Made by a program: the position numbers and the translations under genes
Assembly (NCBI GenBank): GCA_016290135.1
Contig: JAEESW010000008.1
Span: forward strand, 1 to 64,000
DNA length: 64,000 bases
Reading direction: 5' to 3'
Source of the DNA: a bacterium
GTDB taxonomy: Bacteria > UBP6 > UBA1177
Notes under the pieces: model-generated
What the model was told of the DNA's origin: nothing
The model's input: only the letters and a program-made list of their open reading frames with translations
Databases searched by the model: none
Shown: positions 34,208-42,688 of the stretch, piece after piece
How positions within the stretch are numbered: position 1 is the first letter of the stretch
Layout of the letters: each line of letters begins with the position of its first letter

Positions 34208-34810
34208 ATGACTAAAAGACAGGAACAGGCTTTGAAAACAAAGGAAAAAATTTTGAAGGAAGCGGCGAAAATGGTGGCGGAGAACGGCGTGGACAATCTT
34301 AATGTCGATGCTCTGACGGAACGCTGTGAGGTCGCAAAGGGGACTTTCTACACTTATTTCAAACATAAGGAAGACATCGTTTTTGAGATCTGCCGTGATC
34401 TGTTTGCGCAGATAGAAGAGCGTATGCAGCAGATGACCGGTAAAAACATCGTTGAAAAACTTTCCTATTACTTCGACGAGTTCATGAAGGAGGTCGAAAG
34501 ATACGGTGTCAACATTACAAGAGCATGGATCAGGGGTGTTATCGATCCGAAAAATGCTCCGGAAAACTTTGACAGCAAAAAATGGCAGTACGATGTCGAA
34601 ATGCTTGAAAACATTTTGAAAAACGCTGTCAAAGACAAGGAATTGAAGAAGAATACTCCGGTGGAACTGCTGACACACATCATTATTTCACAGCTCTACG
34701 GCATGATGACGGTGTGGTGCATGTCCGACTGCGAGTTTGAACCGAAGGAATGGACAAAAAAGTTCTGCGATGTCCAGCTGAAAGCTATTCTTGAAAAATA
34801 TTTGGTTTAA
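34208..34810 (+). CDS. TetR/AcrR-family repressor
   Basis: A 200-residue regulator with an N-terminal helix-turn-helix (NLNVDALTERCEVAKGTFYT, then YFKHKEDIVFEI, about 33-60) and an all-helical ligand domain with two or more aromatic residues. Ligand unknown; the regulon suggests a reactive small molecule or redox-active compound. It heads a run TetR, aldo/keto reductase, flavodoxin, aldo/keto reductase with gaps of 12 to 40 bases. Its own promoter carries a TGAC-N5-GTCA palindrome, which is the core of the repeats in front of the other redox genes. It is therefore the best candidate to bind them (inference). ATG 34208 with GGAGGTGG upstream. Confidence 0.88.
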   Translation: MTKRQEQALKTKEKILKEAAKMVAENGVDNLNVDALTERCEVAKGTFYTYFKHKEDIVFEICRDLFAQIEERMQQMTGKNIVEKLSYYFDEFMKEVERYGVNITRAWIRGVIDPKNAPENFDSKKWQYDVEMLENILKNAVKDKELKKNTPVELLTHIIISQLYGMMTVWCMSDCEFEPKEWTKKFCDVQLKAILEKYLV

Positions 34811-34822
34811 AAGGAGAAAATC

Positions 34823-35665
34823 ATGCAGAAAGTAAAACTCAACAACGGTATCGAGTGCCCTGTTATCGGCATTGGAACTTTCATGATCTCGCCTGCTGAT
34901 GCGGAAGTGAGCGTTCGCGAAGCACTCAAAATGGGTTATGAACTGGTTGATACAGCTGCGGCGTATCAGAACGAAAGAGCCTGCGGGCGCGGTATCAAAA
35001 CAAGCGGTATTCCTAGGGAAAAAGTATTCGTCTCCACAAAACTCTGGCCAAGCGAATACGAAAACGAAAATGCGGTCGATGAAACGCTTGAACGTCTCGG
35101 CCTTGACTATGTCGATCTTCTTTTCATCCATCAGCCGGCTGGAAACTGGCTTTCCGGCTACAGACTTCTTGAAAAGGCATACAAAGAAGGCAAGGCGAAG
35201 TCGATCGGTATTAGCAATTTCGAGGGAAAATACCTCGATGAGCTTCAGAAAGAGTGGGAGATCGTCCCGCAGTTCATTCAGGCTGAGGCGCATCCTTACT
35301 TCCCGCAGGGAGAACTTAGAAAAACTCTCGACAAGTACGGCATCAAGCTGATGAGCTGGTATCCGCTCGGACACGGCGACAGATCGCTCATCGAAGAGCC
35401 TCTTTTCAAGCGTCTTGCTGAAAAATACGGCAAAAGCAGCGCGCAGGTGATCCTCCGCTGGCACATCCAGATGGGTTTCGTAGTGATCCCCGGCAGCAAA
35501 AATGTCGCTCACATAAAGGACAATCTCGACATCATGGATTTCACTCTCACTGATGCAGAGATGGCAGAGATCGCTACTCTCAACAAAGGTGTTAGATATT
35601 ACACCAGAACGGATGAAGCTCTCACAGGATTCGCACTGTGGCACCCCGAATATGAAAAAGCATGA
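34823..35665 (+). CDS. Aldo/keto reductase 1, AKR5-like
   Basis: A 280-residue NADPH-dependent carbonyl reductase. The catalytic tetrad is visible: Asp and Tyr in VDTAAAYQNER, Lys in VFVSTKLWP and His in LFIHQPAG. GIGTFMISPADA at the start and VIPGSKNVAHIKDN (phosphate binding) near the end fit the AKR5 group. Substrate probably an aldehyde or dicarbonyl such as methylglyoxal, but not determined. It follows tetR by 12 bases with AAAGGAG and is followed by the exported flavodoxin. Confidence 0.92.
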   Translation: MQKVKLNNGIECPVIGIGTFMISPADAEVSVREALKMGYELVDTAAAYQNERACGRGIKTSGIPREKVFVSTKLWPSEYENENAVDETLERLGLDYVDLLFIHQPAGNWLSGYRLLEKAYKEGKAKSIGISNFEGKYLDELQKEWEIVPQFIQAEAHPYFPQGELRKTLDKYGIKLMSWYPLGHGDRSLIEEPLFKRLAEKYGKSSAQVILRWHIQMGFVVIPGSKNVAHIKDNLDIMDFTLTDAEMAEIATLNKGVRYYTRTDEALTGFALWHPEYEKA

Positions 35666-35686
35666 TTTAAAATAGAGGAAATTAAG

Positions 35687-36322
35687 ATGGGAAGGATCAT
35701 TTTTACGATTTTTGCAGTTGTTGTATTAGGCATCTGCCTTACTTTATCGGCTAAAAACACAAATACGGAGAAAAAAACAATGGAAAACACCAACAAAAAC
35801 CGCAAGGTTCTCGTCGCATACTTTTCGAGGACAGGCGAGCAGTACTCAGTCGGCAACATCACCGAGGGAAACACCGCGATAATCGCGAAAATGATAGCTG
35901 TGAAAACGGGCGGCGACCTTTTTGAGATCAAGGTGGCAAAAGACAATTACCCGAAAGGTTACACCGCGCTCACCGAGTATGCGAAAGAGGAAAAACAGAA
36001 GAAGGCGAGACCTGAGATCGTCGGAAAAGTGGCGAAATTCGCGGACTACGACACTGTTTTCATCGGCTATCCGAACTGGTGGAGCGACATGCCGATGCCG
36101 GTATATACATTTTTGGAAAGCTATGATTTTACTAACAAAAACGTCGTTCCGTTCTGTACCCACGAGGGAAGCGGAATGAGCGGAACCGAAAACAACGTCA
36201 AAAATGCAGCTAAAGGCGGAAAGGCTCTGAAAGGTTTCTCGATATACGGCCACACCGCGCAGAACGAAAGGGCGGAAGCCGAGAAAAAAGTTTCGCAGTG
36301 GCTGAAAGAAATAGGGTTTTAA
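35687..36322 (+). CDS. Exported flavodoxin
   Basis: A 211-residue flavodoxin with an added N-terminal leader. Residues 1-24 are a hydrophobic signal (IFTIFAVVVLGICLTLSAK), and at about 32 a Met starts a normal flavodoxin, KVLVAYFSRTGEQY (FMN loop), with FIGYPNWWSDMPMPVYTFL and CTHEGSGMSGTE as later strands. The leader, with its SAKNTNTEKKTM junction, is nearly the same in DNA and protein as that of the gene at 39283. The mature protein would lie in the periplasm or on the membrane. It should take part in two-electron reduction of quinones or similar. Confidence 0.86.
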   Translation: MGRIIFTIFAVVVLGICLTLSAKNTNTEKKTMENTNKNRKVLVAYFSRTGEQYSVGNITEGNTAIIAKMIAVKTGGDLFEIKVAKDNYPKGYTALTEYAKEEKQKKARPEIVGKVAKFADYDTVFIGYPNWWSDMPMPVYTFLESYDFTNKNVVPFCTHEGSGMSGTENNVKNAAKGGKALKGFSIYGHTAQNERAEAEKKVSQWLKEIGF

Positions 36323-36361
36323 TTGACCAAGCTTGGAAAACAACGATTTAAGGAGGTTTTC

Positions 36362-37375
36362 ATGCAATACACGGAATTGGGAAACACGGGGATCAAAGTG
36401 TCGCGCATCTGCGTCGGCGGAATGAGTTTCGGAGAAGCGTCTGAGAGGTTCCACCAGTGGACTCTGAATCAGGATGACACACAGAAAATGATCGAACATG
36501 CCTACAGTCTCGGCGTGAATTTTATCGACACTGCAAACTGCTACAGCTTCGGTACGAGCGAAGAATACATCGGAAAATCGCTCAAGAATCTCGGGATCGG
36601 GCGCGATAAGGTAGTGCTTGCGTCAAAAGTCTACTTCAATGAGGGCAAGCTCTCAAAAGCGGCGATCCTGCGCGAAATCGATGGAACATTATCGCGGCTC
36701 GGTACGGACTATCTAGATCTTTATCAGATCCACCGCTTCGATTATTCAACTCCGGTAGAAGAGACTATGGAGACGCTTGACAGTCTTGTCAAAGCCGGGA
36801 AAGTAAGGGCTATCGGTGCGAGTGCGATGTACGGCTATCAGTTTCACAATATGCAGATCGCGGCGGAAAAAAACGGCTGGACGAAATTCTCAACTATGCA
36901 GAATCACTACAATCTTCTTTACCGCGAGGATGAACGTGAACTTATTCCGGTATGCAGACAGTACGGAGTTTCGCTCATTCCTTACAGCCCGCTTGCCGGA
37001 GGTCATCTTGCACATAAAGGCTGGGAGTCGGGAAGCAGACGCTCTCAAACAGACAAAGTTATCCGCGACAAATACGATTCCGAGATGGAAAACAACCTTG
37101 AAATCATCGCAAAAGTGGCTGATATGGCTGAAAAATACGGAGTTTCTATGACTGAGATCGCGCTCGCATGGCATTTCACGAAGGGAGTGGCAGCTCCGAT
37201 CGTCGGTGCAACAAGCATGGCGCATTTTGATGATGCAGTCAGGGCAGTTGATCTGAAACTCTCGGAAGATGATGCAAAGACACTCGAAAGTGCCTACAAA
37301 CCGCACAAAATAACGGGTGCACTCAGTGAAGAAAGCGGCGACAAGAATTTCGACAGAATAACAGCAAAGAAATGA
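36362..37375 (+). CDS. Aldo/keto reductase 2, YajO/Tas-like
   Basis: A 337-residue aldo/keto reductase. The tetrad is Asp and Tyr (FIDTANCYSFGTSEEYIG), Lys (VVLASKVYFN) and His (YQIHRFD). AIGASAMYG and the C-terminal PIVGATSMAHFDDAV fit the AKR11/12-like branch. Native substrate unknown. ATG 36362 with AAGGAGG was chosen over an upstream TTG. It is the last gene of the TetR run; a repeat pair (37385, 37408) follows ten bases after its stop. Confidence 0.9.
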   Translation: MQYTELGNTGIKVSRICVGGMSFGEASERFHQWTLNQDDTQKMIEHAYSLGVNFIDTANCYSFGTSEEYIGKSLKNLGIGRDKVVLASKVYFNEGKLSKAAILREIDGTLSRLGTDYLDLYQIHRFDYSTPVEETMETLDSLVKAGKVRAIGASAMYGYQFHNMQIAAEKNGWTKFSTMQNHYNLLYREDERELIPVCRQYGVSLIPYSPLAGGHLAHKGWESGSRRSQTDKVIRDKYDSEMENNLEIIAKVADMAEKYGVSMTEIALAWHFTKGVAAPIVGATSMAHFDDAVRAVDLKLSEDDAKTLESAYKPHKITGALSEESGDKNFDRITAKK

Positions 37376-37384
37376 TAAAAAACC

Positions 37385-37420
37385 TGACACGGTGTCAAAA
37401 TAAAAATTGATACGGTGTCA
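37385..37420 (+). promoter_or_regulatory. Repeat pair before the FMN-reductase gene
   Basis: TGACACGGTGTCA at 37385-37397 and TGATACGGTGTCA at 37408-37420, 23 bases apart. TTGATA (37407-37412) could be a -35 box with TAGTTT 17 bases on. A further half-like GGCATGGTGTCA occurs near 37443. Confidence 0.62.
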
Positions 37421-37493
37421 ACTTTCGAGTAGTTTCACTGCAGGCATGGTGTCAGCACAGAGTGCTCTTTAGAATTTAATTAGGAGATTAGTC

Positions 37494-38135
37494 ATGAAAG
37501 TATTGCTTTTCAACGGCTCGCCGCACAAAAACGGCTGCACATTCACAGCTTTGGAAGAGATAGCGAAAACATTGAAGGAAGAGGGGATCGATTCCGAGAT
37601 ATATCAGATCGGAACGGGTGCGATCACCCCGTGCAAAGGCTGCGGAGCGTGCGCGAAACTCGGCAGATGCGTAACTACTGACGACGGCGTAAACGATTTT
37701 GTCGACTATCTCGGCAAAGGATTCGACGGTTACATTTTCGGCTCTCCTGTCCACTACGCTTCGGCCTGCGGCGGGATCACGGCCTTTTTGGATAAGGCTT
37801 TCTTTGTCGCTTTTGCTTCAGGACGAGGAAATCTTTTGAAACATAAACCTGCTGCTGCTGTAGCGAGCGCAAGACGTTCCGGAACAACAGCTACTTTAGA
37901 TCAGCTCAACAAGTATATGACTATATCTGAAATGCCGATAATTTCGGGAAGATACTGGAATATGGTCCACGGTCACACTCCGGATGAAGTGAGACAGGAT
38001 CTCGAAGGAATGCAGAATATGAGGATCCTGGCGAGGAACATGGCGTGGCATCTTAAATGCCGCGAGGCAGCTGAAAAGGCGGGAGTCCAGCTTCCGAAAG
38101 AAGAAGAGATCGTCTTTACGAATTTCATAAGATAA
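37494..38135 (+). CDS. NAD(P)H-dependent FMN reductase / Fe-S flavoprotein-like
   Basis: A 213-residue flavodoxin-fold protein. VLLFNGSPHKNGCT is the FMN-phosphate loop. TPCKGCGACAKLGRC (about 48-62) holds four Cys in the pattern of archaeal-type iron-sulfur flavoproteins. IFGSPVHYASACGGI and later segments complete the FMN site. It probably reduces quinones, FMN or similar electron acceptors. TTAGGAG lies before ATG 37494. The MBL-fold gene follows 16 bases later. Confidence 0.85.
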   Translation: MKVLLFNGSPHKNGCTFTALEEIAKTLKEEGIDSEIYQIGTGAITPCKGCGACAKLGRCVTTDDGVNDFVDYLGKGFDGYIFGSPVHYASACGGITAFLDKAFFVAFASGRGNLLKHKPAAAVASARRSGTTATLDQLNKYMTISEMPIISGRYWNMVHGHTPDEVRQDLEGMQNMRILARNMAWHLKCREAAEKAGVQLPKEEEIVFTNFIR

Positions 38136-38151
38136 ACGGTGATCTTGGCTA

Positions 38152-39234
38152 ATGATATTTAAGAAAAAACGAATGATTGTTGTTTCGATCCTATTTTCCA
38201 TCCTGCTTGTTTCAGGGCTTGCAGGCGTGCTCTTTTTGAATCAGCCGAGTTTCGGGCGCATTCCGCAGGGAAAGCGGCTCGAGCGCGTCAAGCAGTCGGC
38301 TCATTACGACGGAAGAGAGTTTGTAAACGAAGAAAAAACGGTCACCATGACTGGAGACCGCGGTTTTTTGGAGGTCTGGCGCGATTTTCTCTTCGGCGAC
38401 AAGTCGAAAACGGTGCCAAGTGAACCGATGAAAGTCATCAAAACCGATCTGAAGTCGCTTCCCGGTGAGCGTGACTGGATCGTCTGGTTCGGTCATTCCT
38501 CGTATCTGATGAACCTTTCCGGCAAAAAAGTGCTCGTAGACCCGATATTTTACAAGGCGTCTCCTGTGAGTTTCGTGAACAAAATGTTCGACGGAACTGA
38601 TGTCTACAAGCCTGACGACATGCCCGACATCGATTTTTTGGTGATAACGCACGACCACTGGGATCATCTTGACTATCAGGCGGTGAAGGAACTTGAGCCG
38701 CGTGTGAAAAAAGTCGTGACCGCTCTCGGTGTCGGCGAACACTTCGAATACTGGGGATATCCGGCGGAAAAACTAACTGAACTCGACTGGCGGGAGTCTG
38801 CCGATTTTGGAGACGGATTCAGCGTTACCGCGACTCCGGCACGCCATTTTTCGGGGCGGGATCTGCACCGCAACAAGACTTTGTGGGCATCATTCATCTT
38901 TTTTTCTCCGAAGCGGACTGTCTGGATCGGCGGAGATTCCGGCTACGGCAGACACTTTGCCGAAATAGGCGAGAAATTCAAAAATATAGATCTCGCCATC
39001 CTCGAAAACGGCCAGTACAACAAGGACTGGTCGCAGATCCACACTCTTCCTGAATTCCTGGCAAAAGAGATGACTGAGCTCGGTGCAGCCCGCTACATGA
39101 CAGTGCACCACTCACGCTTCTGCCTCAGCAGCCACGACTACAAAGAACCTCTTGAAAACGCCAGACGCGCCGCAGCGGAATCAGGAAAAGATGTTCTGAT
39201 TCCGCAGATGGGCGAAGTGAGTTATCTGGAATAA
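38152..39234 (+). CDS. NAPE-PLD/UlaG-like MBL-fold hydrolase, membrane-anchored
   Basis: A 360-residue metal-dependent hydrolase with one N-terminal membrane segment (about 7-28). The MBL fold starts at WFGHSSYLMNLSGKKVLVDP, with the metal motif THDHWDHLDY and then TPARHFSGRDLHRNKTLWAS, GGDSGYG and VHHSRFCLSS. It is like the N-acyl-phosphatidylethanolamine phospholipase D or UlaG-like group. Substrate unknown; lipid phosphodiesters or lactones are possible. Probably faces the periplasm. Confidence 0.85.
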   Translation: MIFKKKRMIVVSILFSILLVSGLAGVLFLNQPSFGRIPQGKRLERVKQSAHYDGREFVNEEKTVTMTGDRGFLEVWRDFLFGDKSKTVPSEPMKVIKTDLKSLPGERDWIVWFGHSSYLMNLSGKKVLVDPIFYKASPVSFVNKMFDGTDVYKPDDMPDIDFLVITHDHWDHLDYQAVKELEPRVKKVVTALGVGEHFEYWGYPAEKLTELDWRESADFGDGFSVTATPARHFSGRDLHRNKTLWASFIFFSPKRTVWIGGDSGYGRHFAEIGEKFKNIDLAILENGQYNKDWSQIHTLPEFLAKEMTELGAARYMTVHHSRFCLSSHDYKEPLENARRAAAESGKDVLIPQMGEVSYLE

Positions 39235-39237
39235 AAC

Positions 39238-39250
39238 TGACACGGTGTCA
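39238..39250 (+). promoter_or_regulatory. Perfect repeat after the MBL gene
   Basis: TGACACGGTGTCA three bases after the stop, followed by GGATGATCGTTC. It precedes the carboxymuconolactone decarboxylase-cupin gene by 32 bases. Confidence 0.65.
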
Positions 39251-39282
39251 GGATGATCGTTCTATGAAAAAAGGAGTCAAAC

Positions 39283-40131
39283 ATGAAAAAGATTTTCATC
39301 GCATTTTTGGCACTTGCTCTGTGTAGCATCTGCCTCAATTTATCGGCTAAACCTTCAAACACGGAGAAAAAAACAATGACAAAAGTAGTTCAGACTGCGG
39401 GGCGTGACAACCTCGGCACTTTCGCGCCGGAATTCGCCCATTTCAACGACGACGTTCTCTTCGGCGAGAACTGGAACAATCAAGACATTTCACTTAAAAC
39501 GAGGAGCATAATCACCGTTGTCGCACTTATGTCGCAGGGTATAACCGATTCTTCTCTGAAATACCATCTCCAGAACGCGAAAAACAATGGTGTCACGAAG
39601 GAAGAGATTGCGGCGGTCATAACCCATACTGCTTTTTACGCAGGCTGGCCCAAGGCGTGGGCGACATTCAACCTCGCAAAAGAGGTCTGGAACGAAAAAA
39701 CTCCGGCTTTGACCGAAAAGGATAAGTACGCACAGACGATAATGTTCCCTATCGGTGCCCCGAATACGGCTTATGCGAAGTATTTCATCGGACAGAGCTA
39801 TCTTTCTCCGGTTTCTACCAGCCAGGTGAAGATTTTCAACGTCACTTTCGAGCCGAAATGCCGCAACAACTGGCACATCCACCACGCGAAAACGGGCGGC
39901 GGACAGATGCTTATCGCGGTCGGCGGCAGAGGATTTTATCAGGAATGGGGCAAAAAACCTGTCGAAATGAAGCCTGGAGACGTCATCAACATTCCGGCAA
40001 ATGTCAAACACTGGCACGGAGCGGCTCCCGACAGCTGGTTCTCGCATCTCGCCATCGAAATTGACGGTATGGAAACCTCGAACGAATGGCTAGAACCTGT
40101 AAATGATGCGGAATACGGGAAACTGAAATAA
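39283..40131 (+). CDS. Exported carboxymuconolactone decarboxylase-cupin protein
   Basis: A 282-residue protein with signal (FIAFLALALCSICLNLSAK) and then two domains. Residues about 45-135 are a carboxymuconolactone decarboxylase/AhpD-like alpha domain (KTRSIITVVALMSQG, HLQNAKNNGVTKEEIAAVIT); the CxxC of AhpD is absent. About 175-275 form a cupin (NNWHIHHAKTGGGQ and GDVINIPANVKHWHG, with metal His residues). Fusions like this are common beside flavodoxins and reductases, but their reaction is not known. The leader and EKKTM junction match the gene at 35687. The normal cytosolic start would be the Met at the junction. Confidence 0.83.
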   Translation: MKKIFIAFLALALCSICLNLSAKPSNTEKKTMTKVVQTAGRDNLGTFAPEFAHFNDDVLFGENWNNQDISLKTRSIITVVALMSQGITDSSLKYHLQNAKNNGVTKEEIAAVITHTAFYAGWPKAWATFNLAKEVWNEKTPALTEKDKYAQTIMFPIGAPNTAYAKYFIGQSYLSPVSTSQVKIFNVTFEPKCRNNWHIHHAKTGGGQMLIAVGGRGFYQEWGKKPVEMKPGDVINIPANVKHWHGAAPDSWFSHLAIEIDGMETSNEWLEPVNDAEYGKLK

Positions 40132-40143
40132 AAGGAGGCTTAA

Positions 40144-41238
40144 ATGAAAAAAATTCTCATTGTTTTCGCGGTTTTAGTGTTTGCGCTGATCTCATGCGGC
40201 GACAAACAGGAAACGAAACAGGAAAATGCGGAAGAAACCAATGCGGCTCTGCAGCCGTTAAATGAAAAGGAGAAAGCTGTGAAAAAAGAGGAACATTACA
40301 CATTCAAGCTCGCGGAAGGCGTGGTACGCACGAAAGTCCGCTTCAAAAACCACTTCGGAATAGAGATTGTCGGTGATCTTTACACTCCGGCGAATGCAGC
40401 ACCTTCAGGAAATGCGGCGATAGCGGTGAGTGGTCCTTTCGGCGCGGTAAAAGAGCAGTCGAGCGGTCTTTATGCCAACGAAATGGCGAAAAGAGGCTTT
40501 ATCGCGCTCGCTTTCGACCCTTCGTTTACAGGTGAAAGCGCAGGAGAGCCGCGTTACATGAACAGCCCAGACATCAATACCGAGGATTTCATGGCAGCAG
40601 TCGATTTCCTCTCTACTCGTGACAATATCGACCCTGAAAAAATCGGCATTATCGGCATCTGCGGCTGGGGCGGAATGGCTCTGAATACTGCCGCGATCGA
40701 TACGAGGATCAAGGCGACTGTTGCAAGCACGATGTACGACATGAGCCGAGTTGTCGCAAACGGATATAACGATAGCGCGGATTCTGCCGATGCAAGGAAT
40801 GAAGCGCGAAAGGCATTGATGGCACAGAGAATCGAAGACTTCAAAAACGGGAGCTACAAACTTGCCGGAGGCGTCATTGATCCGCTTCCCGAAGACGCTC
40901 CGCAGTTCGTGAAAGATTACTACGCTTACTACAAAACTCCGCGCGGCTACCACGAACGCTCGCTCAATTCAAACGGCGGCTGGAACATTACGGCGGCGAC
41001 TTCGCTTCTCAACACGAAACTTCTAGCCTATGCCGATGAGATCAGAAGTTCAGTCCTTGTGATCCACGGCGAAAACGCCCACAGCAGATACTTCGGCGAG
41101 ACCGCATTCAAAAAACTCAAAGGCGACAACAAGGAACTGATGATAATTCCCGGCGCGAACCACGTCGATCTTTACGACAACCTTGAAAAGATCCCGTTCG
41201 GAAAGCTGGACGAGTTTTTCAGAAAGAATCTGAAATAG
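40144..41238 (+). CDS. Alpha/beta-hydrolase lipoprotein, YcjY-like
   Basis: A 364-residue lipoprotein (signal ending in FALISC) with an Asn/Glu-rich spacer and an alpha/beta hydrolase domain. The elbow GICGWGG has Cys in the usual Ser place, as in dienelactone hydrolase and YcjY relatives. GPFGAVKEQSSGLYANEMA, AFDPSFTGES and HGENAHSRYF with a C-terminal NHVDLYD complete the catalytic set (Asp/Glu and His). Substrate unknown. The gene is 12 bases after the cupin gene with AAAGGAGG, clearly the same operon. Confidence 0.85.
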   Translation: MKKILIVFAVLVFALISCGDKQETKQENAEETNAALQPLNEKEKAVKKEEHYTFKLAEGVVRTKVRFKNHFGIEIVGDLYTPANAAPSGNAAIAVSGPFGAVKEQSSGLYANEMAKRGFIALAFDPSFTGESAGEPRYMNSPDINTEDFMAAVDFLSTRDNIDPEKIGIIGICGWGGMALNTAAIDTRIKATVASTMYDMSRVVANGYNDSADSADARNEARKALMAQRIEDFKNGSYKLAGGVIDPLPEDAPQFVKDYYAYYKTPRGYHERSLNSNGGWNITAATSLLNTKLLAYADEIRSSVLVIHGENAHSRYFGETAFKKLKGDNKELMIIPGANHVDLYDNLEKIPFGKLDEFFRKNLK

Positions 41239-41262
41239 ATAAAAGTAAAAACAGGAGAAAAC

Positions 41263-41799
41263 ATGAAAAAAGTATTGATTTTATCGGGAAGTCCGCGAAA
41301 GGGCGGCAACTCTGACACGCTCTGTGACGAATTCATGCGCGGAGCGAGGGAAGCTGGAAACGAAGTCGAGAAGATCAGAGTCAGCGAGAAGAAGATCGGC
41401 TACTGCACAGGTTGCTACTACTGCCAGAAATCGGGCGGAGTATGTGCGATCAAGGACGATATGAATGAAATCCTTCAGAAAATGATCGATGCCGATGTCA
41501 TCGTGCTAGCAAGCCCTGTATATTTCTACTCGATCGACGCTCAGCTCAAAGCCGTGATCGACAGAACAGTCGCACGCTGGCTTGAAGTCAAAAACAAAGA
41601 ATTTTACTACATCGCAACTTCCGCAGACGAAAAACGCGAATCGCAGGAACGCACGATCGAGTGCTTCCGCGGATATGCCGACTGTGTCGAAGGCGCGGTC
41701 GAAAAGGGTGTCATCTATGCGACAGGTGTCTACCAGATAGGTGAAATCAAAAACAGCCCTGCACTGAAAGAAGCCTATGAAACGGGGCTGAAGGTGTAA
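41263..41799 (+). CDS. NADPH-dependent FMN reductase-like flavodoxin
   Basis: A 178-residue protein with the FMN loop LILSGSPRKGGNSD, then YCTGCYYCQKSGGVC (Cys cluster of the iron-sulfur flavoprotein group), ASPVYFYSIDAQLKAVIDR and a short C-terminus. Likely a quinone, FMN or Fe-S flavoprotein reductase. Third gene of the cupin-hydrolase operon, 24 bases from the hydrolase. It lacks a leader, unlike the two before it. Confidence 0.87.
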   Translation: MKKVLILSGSPRKGGNSDTLCDEFMRGAREAGNEVEKIRVSEKKIGYCTGCYYCQKSGGVCAIKDDMNEILQKMIDADVIVLASPVYFYSIDAQLKAVIDRTVARWLEVKNKEFYYIATSADEKRESQERTIECFRGYADCVEGAVEKGVIYATGVYQIGEIKNSPALKEAYETGLKV

Positions 41800-41802
41800 A
41801 AT

Positions 41803-41815
41803 TTACACTGTGTCA
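41803..41815 (+). promoter_or_regulatory. Degenerate repeat after the flavodoxin gene
   Basis: TTACACTGTGTCA, two changes from consensus, followed by AGATAAGTTTATTCC. It begins three bases after the stop. Confidence 0.45.
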
Positions 41816-41886
41816 AGATAAGTTTATTCCTTGCAATTTTTATGCCGGAACAGGATCGGTGTCGGAACACGGCAGAAAATATTTTA

Positions 41887-41914
41887 TTGACATATGTCAA
41901 AAACCAGCTACCTT
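41887..41914 (+). promoter_or_regulatory. Promoter with TGACATATGTCA palindrome, DUF134 gene
   Basis: TGACATATGTCA (41888-41899) is a perfect 12-bp palindrome that covers a TTGACA -35 box (41887-41892). TACCTT (41909-41914) follows at 16 bases. It differs from the 13-bp repeats by one base of spacing and may bind the DUF134 regulator or the TetR protein. Confidence 0.5.
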
Positions 41915-41931
41915 TTCGCGGGAGGTTCACG

Positions 41932-42657
41932 ATGTCAAGACCCGCAAGATGCCGCAGAATTGAGAAATCACCGCTTTTCAGGAGCTTTTCTCCGGATGAT
42001 GTCGAGACGGCGGAAAGTGTCTTCATGACTGTGGATGAATTCGAGGCGATGCGCCTTCTGGATGATGAAGGGCTTACGCAGGAAGCGTGCGCTTTGAAGA
42101 TGAATGTCGCCAGGACTACGGTCACTGCGATCTATGAAAGTGCGCGGCGCAAAGTTGCCGATGCCCTTGTCCGCGGAAAACGCCTTCTGATCGTGGGCGG
42201 ATGTTGTGAATTTGCTCCCGTGGAACTGCCTGACAATATTATGGAGAAGAAGATGGAACACAAAAGAATTGCGGTAACTTATGAAAACGGCGAGGTTTTT
42301 CAGCATTTCGGACACACTGAAAACTTCAAATTCTACGATGTCGAAAACGGCGCGGTCGTCAAAGAACAGATCGTTTCTACGAACGGAAGCGGCCACGGCG
42401 CACTTGCCGGATTTTTGAAGGCAGCTCAGGTCGATGCTCTGATCTGCGGCGGAATAGGCGGCGGCGCGAGGATGGCTCTTGACGAAGCAGGGATCGCTCT
42501 CTATCCCGGTGTAAAAGGATCTGCCGACGAAGCTGCTAAAGCTCTTGCGGCCGGAAAACTTGAATACGATCCCGATTCTCACTGCACTCACCACGAACAC
42601 CATGACCATCACGAAGGCGGCTGCGGCGAACACAGCTGCGGAACTCACCACTGCTGA
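41932..42657 (+). CDS. DUF134 regulator fused to a NifX/NifB-like domain with His-rich tail
   Basis: A 241-residue protein. Residues 1-100 are DUF134 (RPARCRRIEKSPLFRSFSP, then MTVDEFEAMRLLDDEGLTQE, ARTTVTAIYESARRKVADAL), a helix-turn-helix-like domain. About 115-215 are a dinitrogenase FeMo-cofactor-type domain (RIAVTYENGEVFQHFGHTENF). The tail has about nine His and five Cys (HCTHHEHHDHHEGGCG) and should bind metal. Such fusions occur in anaerobes with no nitrogen fixation; metal or cluster sensing is likely. ATG 41932 with GGGAGG was chosen. The Cys-rich DUF5714 gene follows 31 bases on. Confidence 0.86.
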   Translation: MSRPARCRRIEKSPLFRSFSPDDVETAESVFMTVDEFEAMRLLDDEGLTQEACALKMNVARTTVTAIYESARRKVADALVRGKRLLIVGGCCEFAPVELPDNIMEKKMEHKRIAVTYENGEVFQHFGHTENFKFYDVENGAVVKEQIVSTNGSGHGALAGFLKAAQVDALICGGIGGGARMALDEAGIALYPGVKGSADEAAKALAAGKLEYDPDSHCTHHEHHDHHEGGCGEHSCGTHHC

Positions 42658-42688
42658 TTACAGCAAAAGTAAAAATACGGAGGATTTC

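Noticed and set aside
41887-41900. TGACATATGTCA as another copy of the 13-bp repeat
   Set aside because: It is 12 bp with a four-base centre, so it is listed as a separate palindrome.
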